In this document: positions 8,163-16,851 of the stretch, piece after piece
Layout: every line of letters starts with the position of its first letter
Position numbering within the stretch: position 1 is the first letter of the stretch
NCBI RefSeq assembly: GCF_030929595.1
Contig: NZ_JAVFVR010000009.1
Location: forward strand, 124,001-188,000
DNA: 64,000 bases
Direction: 5' to 3'
Source: Flavobacterium sp. LHD-85
Lineage (GTDB): Bacteria > Bacteroidota > Bacteroidia > Flavobacteriales > Flavobacteriaceae
Notes under the pieces: model-generated
Databases searched by the model: none
Told to the model about the DNA's origin: nothing
Seen by the model: the letters and a program-made list of their open reading frames with translations, nothing else
Translations under genes and position numbers: made by a program

Positions 8163-10139
8163 CTAATATTCTAACAACTCTTTCAAAGCTTCCTCAAATC
8201 TATTTTTTGGTAAAAACTGATCTTCAAGTGCTTTAGTAAACGGAATCGGCGAATCTAAGCTTGCTACACGTTTTACAGGAGCGTCTAAATATTCAAAGCA
8301 ATTTTCCATAATTAAAGCCGAAATATCACTTGCGATTCCGCCAAATAGGGTGTCTTCTTGATAAATTATAGCTTTTCCAGTTTTCTTAACCGAAGCAAAA
8401 ATAGTTTCTGTATCTAAAGGCTGTAAAGTTCTTAAATCAATCAAATCAGCATCAATTTCTGGATGTTGTGCTAAAGTGTCTAAAGCCCAATGAACAGTAG
8501 CTCCAAAGGCAATAATCGTAACCGATTTCCCTTCTTTAATCAAAGCCGCTTTACCTAAAGGAATAGTATAATAATCTTTTGGAACGTCTTGATAAATACT
8601 TCGGTATAATAATTTATGCTCGAAGAATAAAACTGGATTCGGGTCGTTAATTGCGGTGTTCAAAAGCCCTTTTGCATCGTATGGAAATGCTGGATAAACT
8701 ACTTTTAAACCTGGAGTTTTAGTAAACCAAGCCTCATTGGTTTGAGAGTGAAATGGCCCAGCTTGAGTTCCTCCGCCACAAGGCATACGAACGACAACAT
8801 CGGCTTTTTCGCCCCATCGATAATGAGATTTGGCTAAAAGGTTCACAATCGGATTAAATCCAGACGAAACAAAATCAGCAAATTGCATTTCTACAATCGC
8901 TTTATAACCGTTTATCGAAAGTCCCATTGCTGTTGAAACTATGGCGCTTTCGCATATTGGCGTATTGCGTATTCTGTCTTTTCCAAAAGCATCAACAAAG
9001 CCCTCTGTAATTTTAAAAGCTCCACCGTATTCAGCAATATCCTGCCCCATAATTACAAGGTTTTTATGGCGCCACATAGATTGTTCTAAACTATTTCTGA
9101 TAGCATCTATAAAACGAATATTCTCCGAATCTGAACTATGGCTATATTCCTCATATTTAAATTCTTCATAAACATCATTTAATTCTCCACTATAAGTTGG
9201 TTCTATTTCTGGCTCGGCATTTGCGATTGCCCAATTCTCATCGATTTCGTGTTTTATTTCGGCATGAAATTGTTCATCTAATTCAGCTGTTAGAATTCCG
9301 TTTTCAGTCAAATATTTTCTATAATTCGTAACGGGATCTCTCAGTTCCCATTGATCCATTAATTCTTGCGGAACATATTTTGTACCACTTGCCTCTTCAT
9401 GCCCACGCATTCTGAAAGTTTTAAATTCCAACAAAATCGGACGTGGATCTTCCTGCATTTCTTTTTTCAACTGAGACAATTTATTGTAGATTTCTACAAT
9501 ATTATTTCCGTCAATAATCCAGCTTTTAATTCCGTAGCCAATTCCTTTATCAGCCAAGTTTTCGCAAGCGTATTGTTCGTTGGTTGGTGTCGAAAGTCCA
9601 TAGCCGTTATTTTCTATAACAAACAATACAGGCAGCTTCCAGACTGCGGCAATGTTTAATGCTTCGTGAAAATCGCCTTCACTTGTAGCGCCTTCACCGG
9701 TAAAGACAGCGGTGATTTTTTTATTGTCTTGAAGTTTATTCGCAAGAGCGATTCCGTCAGCAATTCCTAACTGCGGACCCAAATGCGAAATCATTCCAAT
9801 AATATTATATTCTTGCGTTCCGAAGTGAAAACTTCTATCGCGACCTTTTGTAAAACCATTTGCTTTTCCTTGCCATTGTGAAAATAAGCGGTGCAACGGA
9901 ATTTCTCTAGTAGTAAAAACACCAAGATTTCGATGCATTGGAAGCACATATTCAGACGAATCTAAAACAGCGGTGACACCAACTGCAATCGCTTCTTGTC
10001 CTATTCCAGAAAACCATTTGGAGACTTTTCCTTGCCGAATCAAGATGAGCATCTTTTCTTCGATCAATCGGGGTTTTAATATTTTTTTGTATAAATCTAA
10101 TAATTGCGCGTCAGTCAGGTTTTGGCGGTAAAAGATCAT
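8163..10139 (-). CDS. 2-oxoacid dehydrogenase E1, fused alpha and beta subunits
   Basis: A 658-residue thiamine-diphosphate enzyme for oxidative decarboxylation of branched-chain 2-oxoacids (or a related substrate), the E1 part of a BCDH-type complex. Residues 1-310 form the alpha part with the ThDP motif GEG(148-150)...NN(177-178) and HRNLGVF. The beta part begins near 340 (RFIDAIRNSLEQSM, MGQDIAEYGGAFKITEGF) and ends with the transketolase C-terminal domain (IYQEDTLFGGIASDISALI). The single-chain fusion is common in Bacteroidota. E2 and E3 genes are not in the window. The start ATG is at 10137-10139. Confidence 0.93.
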   Translation of the reverse strand: MIFYRQNLTDAQLLDLYKKILKPRLIEEKMLILIRQGKVSKWFSGIGQEAIAVGVTAVLDSSEYVLPMHRNLGVFTTREIPLHRLFSQWQGKANGFTKGRDRSFHFGTQEYNIIGMISHLGPQLGIADGIALANKLQDNKKITAVFTGEGATSEGDFHEALNIAAVWKLPVLFVIENNGYGLSTPTNEQYACENLADKGIGYGIKSWIIDGNNIVEIYNKLSQLKKEMQEDPRPILLEFKTFRMRGHEEASGTKYVPQELMDQWELRDPVTNYRKYLTENGILTAELDEQFHAEIKHEIDENWAIANAEPEIEPTYSGELNDVYEEFKYEEYSHSSDSENIRFIDAIRNSLEQSMWRHKNLVIMGQDIAEYGGAFKITEGFVDAFGKDRIRNTPICESAIVSTAMGLSINGYKAIVEMQFADFVSSGFNPIVNLLAKSHYRWGEKADVVVRMPCGGGTQAGPFHSQTNEAWFTKTPGLKVVYPAFPYDAKGLLNTAINDPNPVLFFEHKLLYRSIYQDVPKDYYTIPLGKAALIKEGKSVTIIAFGATVHWALDTLAQHPEIDADLIDLRTLQPLDTETIFASVKKTGKAIIYQEDTLFGGIASDISALIMENCFEYLDAPVKRVASLDSPIPFTKALEDQFLPKNRFEEALKELLEY

Positions 10140-10267
10140 GTAATATTTTGTTTTTTAGTGTTTCAAATATAACAAATTACTACTGTTTTATTAGATTCTG
10201 AAATAAAATTTTAATCAGAAATCTGCTTTTAATGCCTGAGCTTAAGATTATTTTCTAAAATATTATC

Positions 10268-10303
10268 TACCTTTGTTAGCGAAAGGTGCTTATGACACCT
10301 TTC
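10268..10303 (+). promoter_or_regulatory. -7 box and 5'-terminal hairpin of the oxygenase mRNA
   Basis: TACCTTTG (10268-10275) matches TAnnTTTG. The expected transcription start is about 10281, exactly where GAAAGGTG begins and pairs with CACCTTTC (10296-10303), followed by TTCTTTT. The mRNA would thus open with an 8-bp stem-loop, either stabilising it or acting as an attenuator. No TTG lies at the standard distance upstream. Confidence 0.5.
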
Positions 10304-10329
10304 TTCTTTTAAAATAAAAAATGTAAAGT

Positions 10330-11280
10330 ATGCAAAACATTCCTAGTGTAGACTTACGTGATTTCCTTTCGGACGACCCGAAACGTAAACAAAAATTTGT
10401 AAATGAAATCGGCAGTGCATTTGAAAACATTGGCTTCGTAGCCTTAAAAGGTCATTTTCTTGATGATCAATTGGTAAACGAACTTTATGGTGAAATTAGA
10501 AACTTTTTCGCCTTGCCAATAGAAACTAAGCATAAATATGAAATTCCTGGAATCGGCGGACAAAGAGGTTATGTTTCTTTTGGAAAAGAGCATGCTAAAG
10601 GACGCAAAGAAGGAGATTTAAAAGAGTTTTGGCATTTTGGCCAGTACGTAGACGCAACTTCAAGATGGGCTTCAGAATACCCAGACAATGTTGAAGTTAC
10701 TGAATTACCTCGTTTTAATGCAGTTGGTAAAGATGCTTATCAAAAACTAGAAAAAACGGGTGTTTATGTATTAAGAGCTTTGGCTTTACATTTAGGTTTA
10801 GATGAGTTTTATTTTGATAACTATGCAAAAGAAGGAAACTCAATTTTAAGACCAATCCACTACCCTCCTATTACTTCAGAGCCAGAAAATGCAATTCGTG
10901 CAGCGGCTCACGGTGATATTAACTTGATTACATTGTTAATGGGAGCTCAAGGAAGAGGATTGCAAGTTCAAAATCATAATGGCGATTGGATTGATGCTAT
11001 TGCTGAGGATGATGAATTGGTAATCAATGTTGGTGATATGTTATCTAGACATACCAACAATAGATTGAAATCTACAATTCACCAAGTGGTAAATCCGCCA
11101 AGAGAGTTGTGGGGAACTTCACGCTATTCAATTCCGTTTTTCATGCACCCAGTAAGCGATATGCGTTTGGATTGCCTTGAAAATTGTATTGATGAAGAAA
11201 ACCCAAAGAAATACGAAGATATTTCAGCTGGAGAGTTCTTATACGAACGTTTAGTAGAATTAGGCTTAATCAAAAAATAA
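10330..11280 (+). CDS. 2-oxoglutarate/Fe(II)-dependent dioxygenase (IPNS family)
   Basis: A 316-residue non-haem iron oxygenase of the isopenicillin-N-synthase fold. The DIOX_N region opens with IPSVDLRDF. The iron ligands are His194-x-Asp196 (AAHGDINL) and His251 (KSTIHQVV). The cosubstrate-binding Arg265-x-Ser267 (SRYSIPFF) is present. Homologues hydroxylate or desaturate small molecules; the substrate here is unknown. It is a single-gene unit, divergent from the E1 gene, with its own -7 box and a terminator at 11303. Confidence 0.92.
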   Translation: MQNIPSVDLRDFLSDDPKRKQKFVNEIGSAFENIGFVALKGHFLDDQLVNELYGEIRNFFALPIETKHKYEIPGIGGQRGYVSFGKEHAKGRKEGDLKEFWHFGQYVDATSRWASEYPDNVEVTELPRFNAVGKDAYQKLEKTGVYVLRALALHLGLDEFYFDNYAKEGNSILRPIHYPPITSEPENAIRAAAHGDINLITLLMGAQGRGLQVQNHNGDWIDAIAEDDELVINVGDMLSRHTNNRLKSTIHQVVNPPRELWGTSRYSIPFFMHPVSDMRLDCLENCIDEENPKKYEDISAGEFLYERLVELGLIKK

Positions 11281-11302
11281 GCTTAAATAATTTCAAGATA
11301 TA

Positions 11303-11342
11303 AAAATTCCAAATTCCAAGTTTTTCTTGGGGTTTGGAATTT
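11303..11342. terminator. Hairpin terminator after the dioxygenase gene
   Basis: The TTCCAAATTCCAAG arm pairs imperfectly with CTTGGGGTTTGGAA, flanked by A- and T-rich runs, just after the dioxygenase stop. Confidence 0.65.
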
Positions 11343-11393
11343 AATTTTTAGATATCTTTATGCATGAAAATTTATTTTTAGAATAAAAAAAAT

Positions 11394-11726
11394 ATGGACT
11401 TTAAAGATCAATTAAAAAACTTATTTCCAGATCATATTGAATCAAATGAGCCTGAACAAGTTGAAGAACAAGAACACGTTCTTTATGTTCAGAAGGAACC
11501 TATGATTTGTAAATTTGAAAAAAGAAAAGGAAAACCAACCACTATTATTGAAGGTTATGAAGGTTCGGATGAAGATTTTAAAATCTTAGCCAAAGAAATC
11601 AAAACCAAATTAAGCGTCGGAGGAACTTTTAAAGACGATTCGATTATAATTCAAGGCGATTACCGAGATAAAATAATAGCAATCTTAAAAGAAAAAGGAT
11701 TTAAAACCAAACGTGTAGGCGGCTAG
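11394..11726 (+). CDS. SUI1/eIF1-like translation factor (YciH type)
   Basis: A 110-residue protein. The C-terminal 80 residues form an eIF1/SUI1 domain with the typical basic loop KFEKRKGKPTTIIEGY, then DEDFKILAKEIKTKLSVGGT and IIIQGDYRDKIIAILKEKG. The N-terminal 30 residues are acidic and probably flexible. Bacterial SUI1 proteins can influence start-site choice on the small ribosomal subunit, but their role is poorly defined. The gene stands alone with repeat-like sequence on both sides. Confidence 0.93.
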   Translation: MDFKDQLKNLFPDHIESNEPEQVEEQEHVLYVQKEPMICKFEKRKGKPTTIIEGYEGSDEDFKILAKEIKTKLSVGGTFKDDSIIIQGDYRDKIIAILKEKGFKTKRVGG

Positions 11727-11815
11727 AATTATAAAATTCCAAATTTTAAATTCCAAATTCCAAGTTGAAAAACTTAGAATCTTAGCACCTTAGAAACTTA
11801 GCAATTTAAACAGAA

Positions 11816-12685
11816 ATGATACAATCTTCAGAATTGATATTAAATCCTGACGGAAGTGTTTACCACTTAAACCTTCGTCCAGAACATATAGCACACGACA
11901 TTATCTTTGTTGGTGACCAAAACAGAGTAGAAAAAATTACTCAGTTTTTTGATTCAATTGAATTTTCTACTCAAAAAAGAGAATTTAAAACCCAAACTGG
12001 TATTTATAAAGGAAAAAGAATTTCTGTGGTTTCTACAGGAATTGGCCCGGATAATATTGATATTGTACTGAACGAATTAGATGCTTTGGTAAATATCGAT
12101 CTAAAAACACGTCAGCCAAAAGAAAAATTGACTTCTTTGAATATTATCAGAATTGGAACTTCGGGTTCATTGCAGGAAGATATTCCTGTCGATAGTTTTG
12201 TAATGTCTAAGTTTGGTTTAGGATTAGACAATATGCTTCGCTCCTACTTAATCGACAATGTTTCTATTGCAGAAATTGAAGATGCATTTGTAAAACATAC
12301 CAATTGGGATCCTAAAAAAGGAAAACCTTATGTGACACAATGCTCTGAAAAACTAGAAAAACTAATCGAATCAGATCGAATTTCTAAAGGAATTACCGCA
12401 ACTGCTGGAGGATTTTACGGGCCTCAAGGAAGAGTTTTGCGTCTGAATATTCAAGACGAAGAACTAAATAATAAAATGGATAATTTTAGTTTTAATGAAA
12501 CTAAAATCACTAATTTAGAAATGGAAACAGCAGCAATTTATGGGCTTTCGGCTCTTTTAGGCCATAATGCTTTATCGTTGAACGCGATTATTGCCAATCG
12601 TGCTTCTGGTACATTTAGTGCTGATCCTTATAAAGCTGTTGATGAATTGATTGCTTATACGTTGAATAAATTGGCAGGTAATTAA
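11816..12685 (+). CDS. Nucleoside phosphorylase (uridine phosphorylase-like)
   Basis: A 289-residue PNP/UDP-family enzyme that cleaves nucleosides with phosphate for nucleobase salvage. Visible features are VGDQNRVEKI near the N-terminus, STGIGPDNIDIVLNEL (phosphate/active-site loop), IRIGTSGSLQ, and the substrate-binding NLEMETAAIYGLSALLGH with the conserved Met-Glu pair. The preference (uridine or purine) is not readable. It heads a tight set with DinB (11-nt gap), VOC and DUF4265 genes. Confidence 0.9.
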   Translation: MIQSSELILNPDGSVYHLNLRPEHIAHDIIFVGDQNRVEKITQFFDSIEFSTQKREFKTQTGIYKGKRISVVSTGIGPDNIDIVLNELDALVNIDLKTRQPKEKLTSLNIIRIGTSGSLQEDIPVDSFVMSKFGLGLDNMLRSYLIDNVSIAEIEDAFVKHTNWDPKKGKPYVTQCSEKLEKLIESDRISKGITATAGGFYGPQGRVLRLNIQDEELNNKMDNFSFNETKITNLEMETAAIYGLSALLGHNALSLNAIIANRASGTFSADPYKAVDELIAYTLNKLAGN

Positions 12686-12696
12686 TTAGAGATTTT

Positions 12697-13137
12697 ATGC
12701 AAAACGCTATTCTTAAATTTGAACAGTTATTGAACGAAAATGTCAATTATATTCAGACAATACCGAATGAAGTTTTAGAAGAAAAAAATCCTGGTAAATG
12801 GTCTAAGAAAGAGATTTTAGGGCATTTGGTAGATTCTGCAATTCACAATCTGGTTCGTTTTACCGAGATTAATTACGCAGAGAAACCTTATCGACACAGG
12901 CCGTACAATCAAATGGATTTAGTAAATATAAATCAATATCAGAAAATAGGCATTCAGGAACTTACTCAGCTATGGTTTACCATAAACAAGCAGATGGTGA
13001 GATTAATGAAGTCTGTCGATGAAAAAGCTTTAGATTATAAAATCATTTTGTCCGACGAATCTGAAATAGATTTAAGGTTTTTAATGATCGATTATGTTGA
13101 ACATTTAGAACATCATATTAATCAAATAAGAGCATAA
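12697..13137 (+). CDS. DinB-family (DUF664-like) protein
   Basis: A 146-residue four-helix-bundle protein of the DinB/YfiT superfamily. WSKKEILGHLVDSAIHNLVRF carries the first metal-type His, and a C-terminal HLEHHINQI supplies the second and third, consistent with a divalent metal site. Relatives include thiol-transferases using bacillithiol or mycothiol, and uncharacterised stress proteins. It lies 11 nt after the phosphorylase and 3 nt before the VOC gene. Confidence 0.87.
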   Translation: MQNAILKFEQLLNENVNYIQTIPNEVLEEKNPGKWSKKEILGHLVDSAIHNLVRFTEINYAEKPYRHRPYNQMDLVNINQYQKIGIQELTQLWFTINKQMVRLMKSVDEKALDYKIILSDESEIDLRFLMIDYVEHLEHHINQIRA

Positions 13138-13140
13138 ATT

Positions 13141-13533
13141 ATGTTTTTGAGAGTGGCCAGACATACGAATGATTTAGAAAGAATTGAAAATTTTTATGTT
13201 GATGTGCTCGGATTTGAACGGTTGGGCGGATTTGAACATCATAACAATTATGATGGTGTTTTTGTCGGAAAACCTGGTTTAGATTGGCACTTTGAGTTTA
13301 CTCAATCTCAAGTTGCGGCAAAACACACTTTTGATGAGGACGATGTTATGGTCTTATACCCAAAAACTATTGCAGATTACGATAAATTAGTACATAAATT
13401 AACGCAGCACAATATTACAGTTATTCCATCACTGAATCCTTTTTGGAATGAAAACGGAAAAATGATTCAAGATCCAGATGGTTACAGAATTGTAATATCA
13501 CCTTTAAAAGCTGTAATTAGCGAAATTCAATAA
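13141..13533 (+). CDS. VOC-family (glyoxalase-like) protein
   Basis: A 130-residue vicinal-oxygen-chelate fold protein with two beta-alpha-beta-beta-beta units: VARHTNDLERIENFYVDVLGF at the start and a QDPDGYRIVIS tail. Metal-binding residues are plausibly His8 and an acid near the C-terminus. Members include glyoxalase I, dioxygenases and antibiotic-binding proteins; the substrate is unknown. Its TAA overlaps the next ATG by one base, so it is translationally coupled to the DUF4265 gene. Confidence 0.88.
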   Translation: MFLRVARHTNDLERIENFYVDVLGFERLGGFEHHNNYDGVFVGKPGLDWHFEFTQSQVAAKHTFDEDDVMVLYPKTIADYDKLVHKLTQHNITVIPSLNPFWNENGKMIQDPDGYRIVISPLKAVISEIQ

Positions 13534-14009
13534 TGGAACAGGAAACGCACAAGAAAATATTGTTTAAATACTATAGTGATTATCTAGACGAAGTTGTGTC
13601 AGAAACTATGTGGGCAGAAATTATTGATCTGGAAAAAGGTCTTTTCAAACTGGATAATATTCCGTTTTTTGGCCCTTTAATTGCTACAGATGACATTTTT
13701 TATGCAGAGTATGATGAAACAGAAGAACGTTTTATGCATAGAAAAACGATTCAGAATTCAGGAAATTCGATTATTCAGGTGGCTGTTCTAGAAAAAGGAT
13801 TTGACAAGGAAATCATTAGAGACAAACTAAAAGTGCTTAATTGCCTCTCTGAAGGGCTAAATGAAACTTTTTTTGCAGCAGAAATTACCAAAGATGTTGA
13901 TTATACTTTAGTAAGAAGCCTTTTGAATGAATATGAATCTAAAGAAATTATAGAATTTGCAGAACCTTGCCTTTCAGAAAAACATAGGGCAGATTTATTA
14001 AAAAACTAA
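13533..14009 (+). CDS. DUF4265 domain protein
   Basis: A 158-residue soluble protein. MWAEIIDLEKGLFKLDNIPF followed by DDIFYAEYDE matches the DUF4265 pattern, in which an N-terminal beta domain precedes an alpha/beta domain. Function is unknown in the family. It is the last gene of the phosphorylase-DinB-VOC set, coupled by a one-base overlap, and ends in front of composite repeat copy 2. Confidence 0.8.
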   Translation: MEQETHKKILFKYYSDYLDEVVSETMWAEIIDLEKGLFKLDNIPFFGPLIATDDIFYAEYDETEERFMHRKTIQNSGNSIIQVAVLEKGFDKEIIRDKLKVLNCLSEGLNETFFAAEITKDVDYTLVRSLLNEYESKEIIEFAEPCLSEKHRADLLKN

Positions 14010-14022
14010 TATTAAAATTTAG

Positions 14023-14164
14023 TTTAAACACATAGAAACATAGATTTTTATTGAATCTATTTAAGATTTTAGAAAAAGCAAGCTTTAACACATAGCTATG
14101 TTTACTGAAATTAGTGAAACGTCTTTTTTTAAATTTTAAGAAGCTATATTTCTATGTGTTAAAA
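14023..14164. repeat. Composite inverted repeat, family A copy 2
   Basis: Same architecture as 8012-8150. The arms are TTTAAACACATAGAAACATAG (14023-14043) and TATTTCTATGTGTTAAAA at the right end, with ACACATAGCTATGT and AGTGAAACGTCTTTTT in the middle. It lies after the DUF4265 stop, in front of a same-strand gene, so it is not confined to convergent gaps. Confidence 0.85.
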
Positions 14165-14252
14165 TAACTTTGATTAATAGATATAACTAACCAAACTTAA
14201 CAATACGATTACGCATACGCATACCAAGCAACTTAACTTAAACTTAAAATAA

Positions 14253-15104
14253 ATGAAAACTGTCAAAATTGCGGGTGTTCCGGAACACTTCAATTTGCCG
14301 TGGCATCTATGCATAGAAAACGGCGAATTTGAAGAAGAGAACATCGACTTAAAATGGACAAATGTTCCCGAAGGAACCGGGAAGATGTGTCAAATGCTTC
14401 GTGACGGAGAAACAGATTTGGCTGTTATTCTAACCGAAGGAATTCTTAAAGATATTGCAGCTGGTAATCCGAGCAAAATCGTGCAGGTTTATGTGCAATC
14501 TCCTTTAATATGGGGAATTCATGTTGATGCAAAATCTGATTTTAAATCACTAAAAGACCTTAAAAACAAAAAAGCCGCAATTTCGAGAATCGGTTCAGGA
14601 TCACAACTAATGGCTTATGTAAATGCAAATGAGCAAGGCTGGGAAATGGATGATCTTGAGTTTGAAATTGTAAATACAATTGATGGCGCTGTCGATGCTT
14701 TGACCAATAAAAAAGCTGATTATTTTATGTGGGAACGTTTTATGACCAAACCGCTTGTAGATAAAGGCATTTTTAGAAGAATTGACGACTGCCCTACTCC
14801 TTGGCCTTCATTTATTATTGTAGGACGTGACGAATTCTTGAAAAAGAATCCTAAAACAGTAGAAACGATTCTTAAAATAATCAACAAGACAACTGTTGAT
14901 TTTAAAGAGATTCCAGAAATAGACAAGAAATTATCTAAACTGTTTAATCAAAAAGCAGAAGATATTAAAGAATGGCTGAAACTGACCCAGTGGTCACAGA
15001 AAAATTTGACAGAAAAATCTTTTAATAAAATTCAAAATCAATTATTTGATCTGGGAATTATTGATAAAAAAAGTATTTTTGTAGAAACAGTAAAAGCATT
15101 GTAA
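14253..15104 (+). CDS. Substrate-binding-type protein without signal peptide
   Basis: A 283-residue periplasmic-binding-fold protein of the NMT1/THI5/SsuA group (KTVKIAGVPEHFNLPWHLCIEN, then GETDLAVILTEG and LKNKKAAISRIGSGSQLMAY). Such folds bind small ligands for ABC import or act in pyrimidine and thiamine synthesis. No signal peptide or lipobox is present and no permease or ATPase gene is adjacent, so it may work in the cytoplasm as an enzyme or sensor. It is followed 19 nt later by the membrane transglutaminase gene. Confidence 0.82.
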   Translation: MKTVKIAGVPEHFNLPWHLCIENGEFEEENIDLKWTNVPEGTGKMCQMLRDGETDLAVILTEGILKDIAAGNPSKIVQVYVQSPLIWGIHVDAKSDFKSLKDLKNKKAAISRIGSGSQLMAYVNANEQGWEMDDLEFEIVNTIDGAVDALTNKKADYFMWERFMTKPLVDKGIFRRIDDCPTPWPSFIIVGRDEFLKKNPKTVETILKIINKTTVDFKEIPEIDKKLSKLFNQKAEDIKEWLKLTQWSQKNLTEKSFNKIQNQLFDLGIIDKKSIFVETVKAL

Positions 15105-15123
15105 ATACTGCTTTTTGATTCGT

Positions 15124-16056
15124 ATGATGAAATTCCCTAAAATTGACTTACCGCAATTAAAATCTAAACTACAGGTGAAATCACCGTGGGACAGGATTAT
15201 TATCTCGCTGTTGAGTCTTTTAATTACGATTCCGATTTTCATCATACTGCATCAAAATTTAATTGATTTGGAATGGGCTTTCAATCTAGATCGTGTATTT
15301 ATCTTCATTTTTGTTTTTGCAGCCATATTTTTTCTTCTGATGTATCTCAGAACAATAATTATTCTGTGTGTGGCAGTTTATTTATTAATCCTGTTTTACG
15401 GATCTGTAATTGGAAATTATGGTTTTAGCGAAATCTCAGAAGATTATAATTCGATGGTTTATACCATGTCTGACAATCCATATCCGCAAGATATTATTGT
15501 AGCCAAACTACTTCCTTTCCCTAATAAAACAAAAATTATCAATGCTATCGAATATCAGAATCCTAAGGTGCGAAACTTTGCTATTATGGCAACAACAAAG
15601 CATTTTAAAGGCATTAGAGGATATTCTGATTATAGAACCATAATTCAGTGTTTTGCTGTTTTTAAAGAAATAAACGGCAGATGGAACTATGTAAACGATC
15701 CAAAAGAAGGTGATTATATTGCAACCGCTAGCGAATCTTTAGAATATTTCTCTGGCGATTGCGATGATCATTCTATTTTGATGGCAGCCGCTGTGCGCTC
15801 TATCGGCGGAACTCCTAGACTTATTCATACAAAAGGACACATTTACCCTGAAATTTTGATTGGTTCGATGATTGATTTGGAAAAAGTCAATTATCTAATT
15901 AAAAATGTCCTTTTTGTAAAAGAAAGTTATGGTAAAAAACTGCATTATCATATAGATGAACGCGGTCAAGTTTGGATGAACTTAGACTATACGGCAACTT
16001 ATCCTGGAGGACCATTCATGTACGAAGAAATTTTAGGAGCTTTAACCTTAAATTAG
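15124..16056 (+). CDS. Membrane protein with transglutaminase-like domain
   Basis: About 310 residues. Three hydrophobic segments lie within the first 110 residues, followed by a transglutaminase/cysteine-protease fold. The catalytic Cys sits in YFSGDCDDHSILMAAAVRS, the His in HTKGHIYPEI and the Asp in WMNLDYT. It probably acts on peptides or amide cross-links at the membrane. I prefer the ATG at 15124 (or 15127) over a TTG at 15115. It shares an operon with the signal-less binding protein upstream. Confidence 0.85.
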   Translation: MMKFPKIDLPQLKSKLQVKSPWDRIIISLLSLLITIPIFIILHQNLIDLEWAFNLDRVFIFIFVFAAIFFLLMYLRTIIILCVAVYLLILFYGSVIGNYGFSEISEDYNSMVYTMSDNPYPQDIIVAKLLPFPNKTKIINAIEYQNPKVRNFAIMATTKHFKGIRGYSDYRTIIQCFAVFKEINGRWNYVNDPKEGDYIATASESLEYFSGDCDDHSILMAAAVRSIGGTPRLIHTKGHIYPEILIGSMIDLEKVNYLIKNVLFVKESYGKKLHYHIDERGQVWMNLDYTATYPGGPFMYEEILGALTLN

Positions 16057-16272
16057 CGCACCTCATAAAGCCAATTAGACTAAATTTGACTTCCTTTAAA
16101 GGTGATTTGTAAACAACTGGTTATCAGTAAAAGTCCCGAAAACAAAGACTTTCAGGATTAAAAGAAGTTTATTTTTAGATGTAAAAAAAATCTTTATAAA
16201 TATTTGATTTCGAATATTTTAATGTCATTTTTTTTTGTAACTTTTTCCTGTTTAACTTTTAATCACAAAATC

Positions 16273-16644
16273 ATGAAAAACTCTAAATTATTTACCCTCG
16301 TAATTGCCATTGCTGTCGTTGTATTAATTGCTTCATGCCATATGAAAAGAGACAAGCTTGTGAATTCATGGAAAGTGACTGCAGTAGAACCCAAAGAAGC
16401 TGTTTCTGATTCTACAAAAAACGCGATTTTAACCAATGGTATGCTTACTTTTACTGAAGATGGGCATGTAACAGGATATTTGCTTCGTGAAATCACGGAC
16501 GGAACTTATGCGTTAACTCAAAAAGGCAAAAAACTGGTAATTAAAGACGAAGTTGGAACGCCTTATGTTTGCGAAAGTACTATAACAGAAGATCAATTAA
16601 TTCTGGACACCAAAGAAGCTAAACTGACATTTAGTAAAATTTAA
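16273..16644 (+). CDS. Lipocalin-like lipoprotein
   Basis: About 123 residues starting MKNSKLFTLVIAIAVVV, with lipobox IASC and mature Cys. The mature domain has the small-barrel pattern NSWKVTAVEP...GMLTFTEDGHVTG...GTYALTQKGKKL...LILDTKEAKLTF seen in Bacteroidota lipocalin-like lipoproteins. Function is unknown. The longer TTG start at 16204 would bury the signal peptide and is rejected. A strong terminator follows at 16673. Confidence 0.8.
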   Translation: MKNSKLFTLVIAIAVVVLIASCHMKRDKLVNSWKVTAVEPKEAVSDSTKNAILTNGMLTFTEDGHVTGYLLREITDGTYALTQKGKKLVIKDEVGTPYVCESTITEDQLILDTKEAKLTFSKI

Positions 16645-16672
16645 ATATAGAATTATAATATAATTCAATGCT

Positions 16673-16710
16673 AAAAAACCATTCTTTACAATTGTAATGA
16701 ATGGTTTTTT
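16673..16710. terminator. Bidirectional hairpin terminator
   Basis: AAAAAACCATT (16673-16683) pairs with AATGGTTTTTT (16700-16710), with a 16-nt loop that itself contains a palindrome, and both arms end in A/T runs. It follows the lipoprotein gene. Confidence 0.85.
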
Positions 16711-16851
16711 GATTTTTACGACTAAAATAAATACCTTTGCAACTCTTAAAATAAGCGCGCTCTATGTGAAAAATAATTTCTTTCAGGAAAATTTAGCCGA
16801 CAACCACAGATTTGTGGCTGTTAAATTATTTATCTATAAAAGAAAGGAATT

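Noticed and set aside
16685..16697. TTTACAATTGTAA resembling the XRE operator
   Set aside because: It lies inside the loop of a terminator, far from a promoter, with no companion sites; likely chance.
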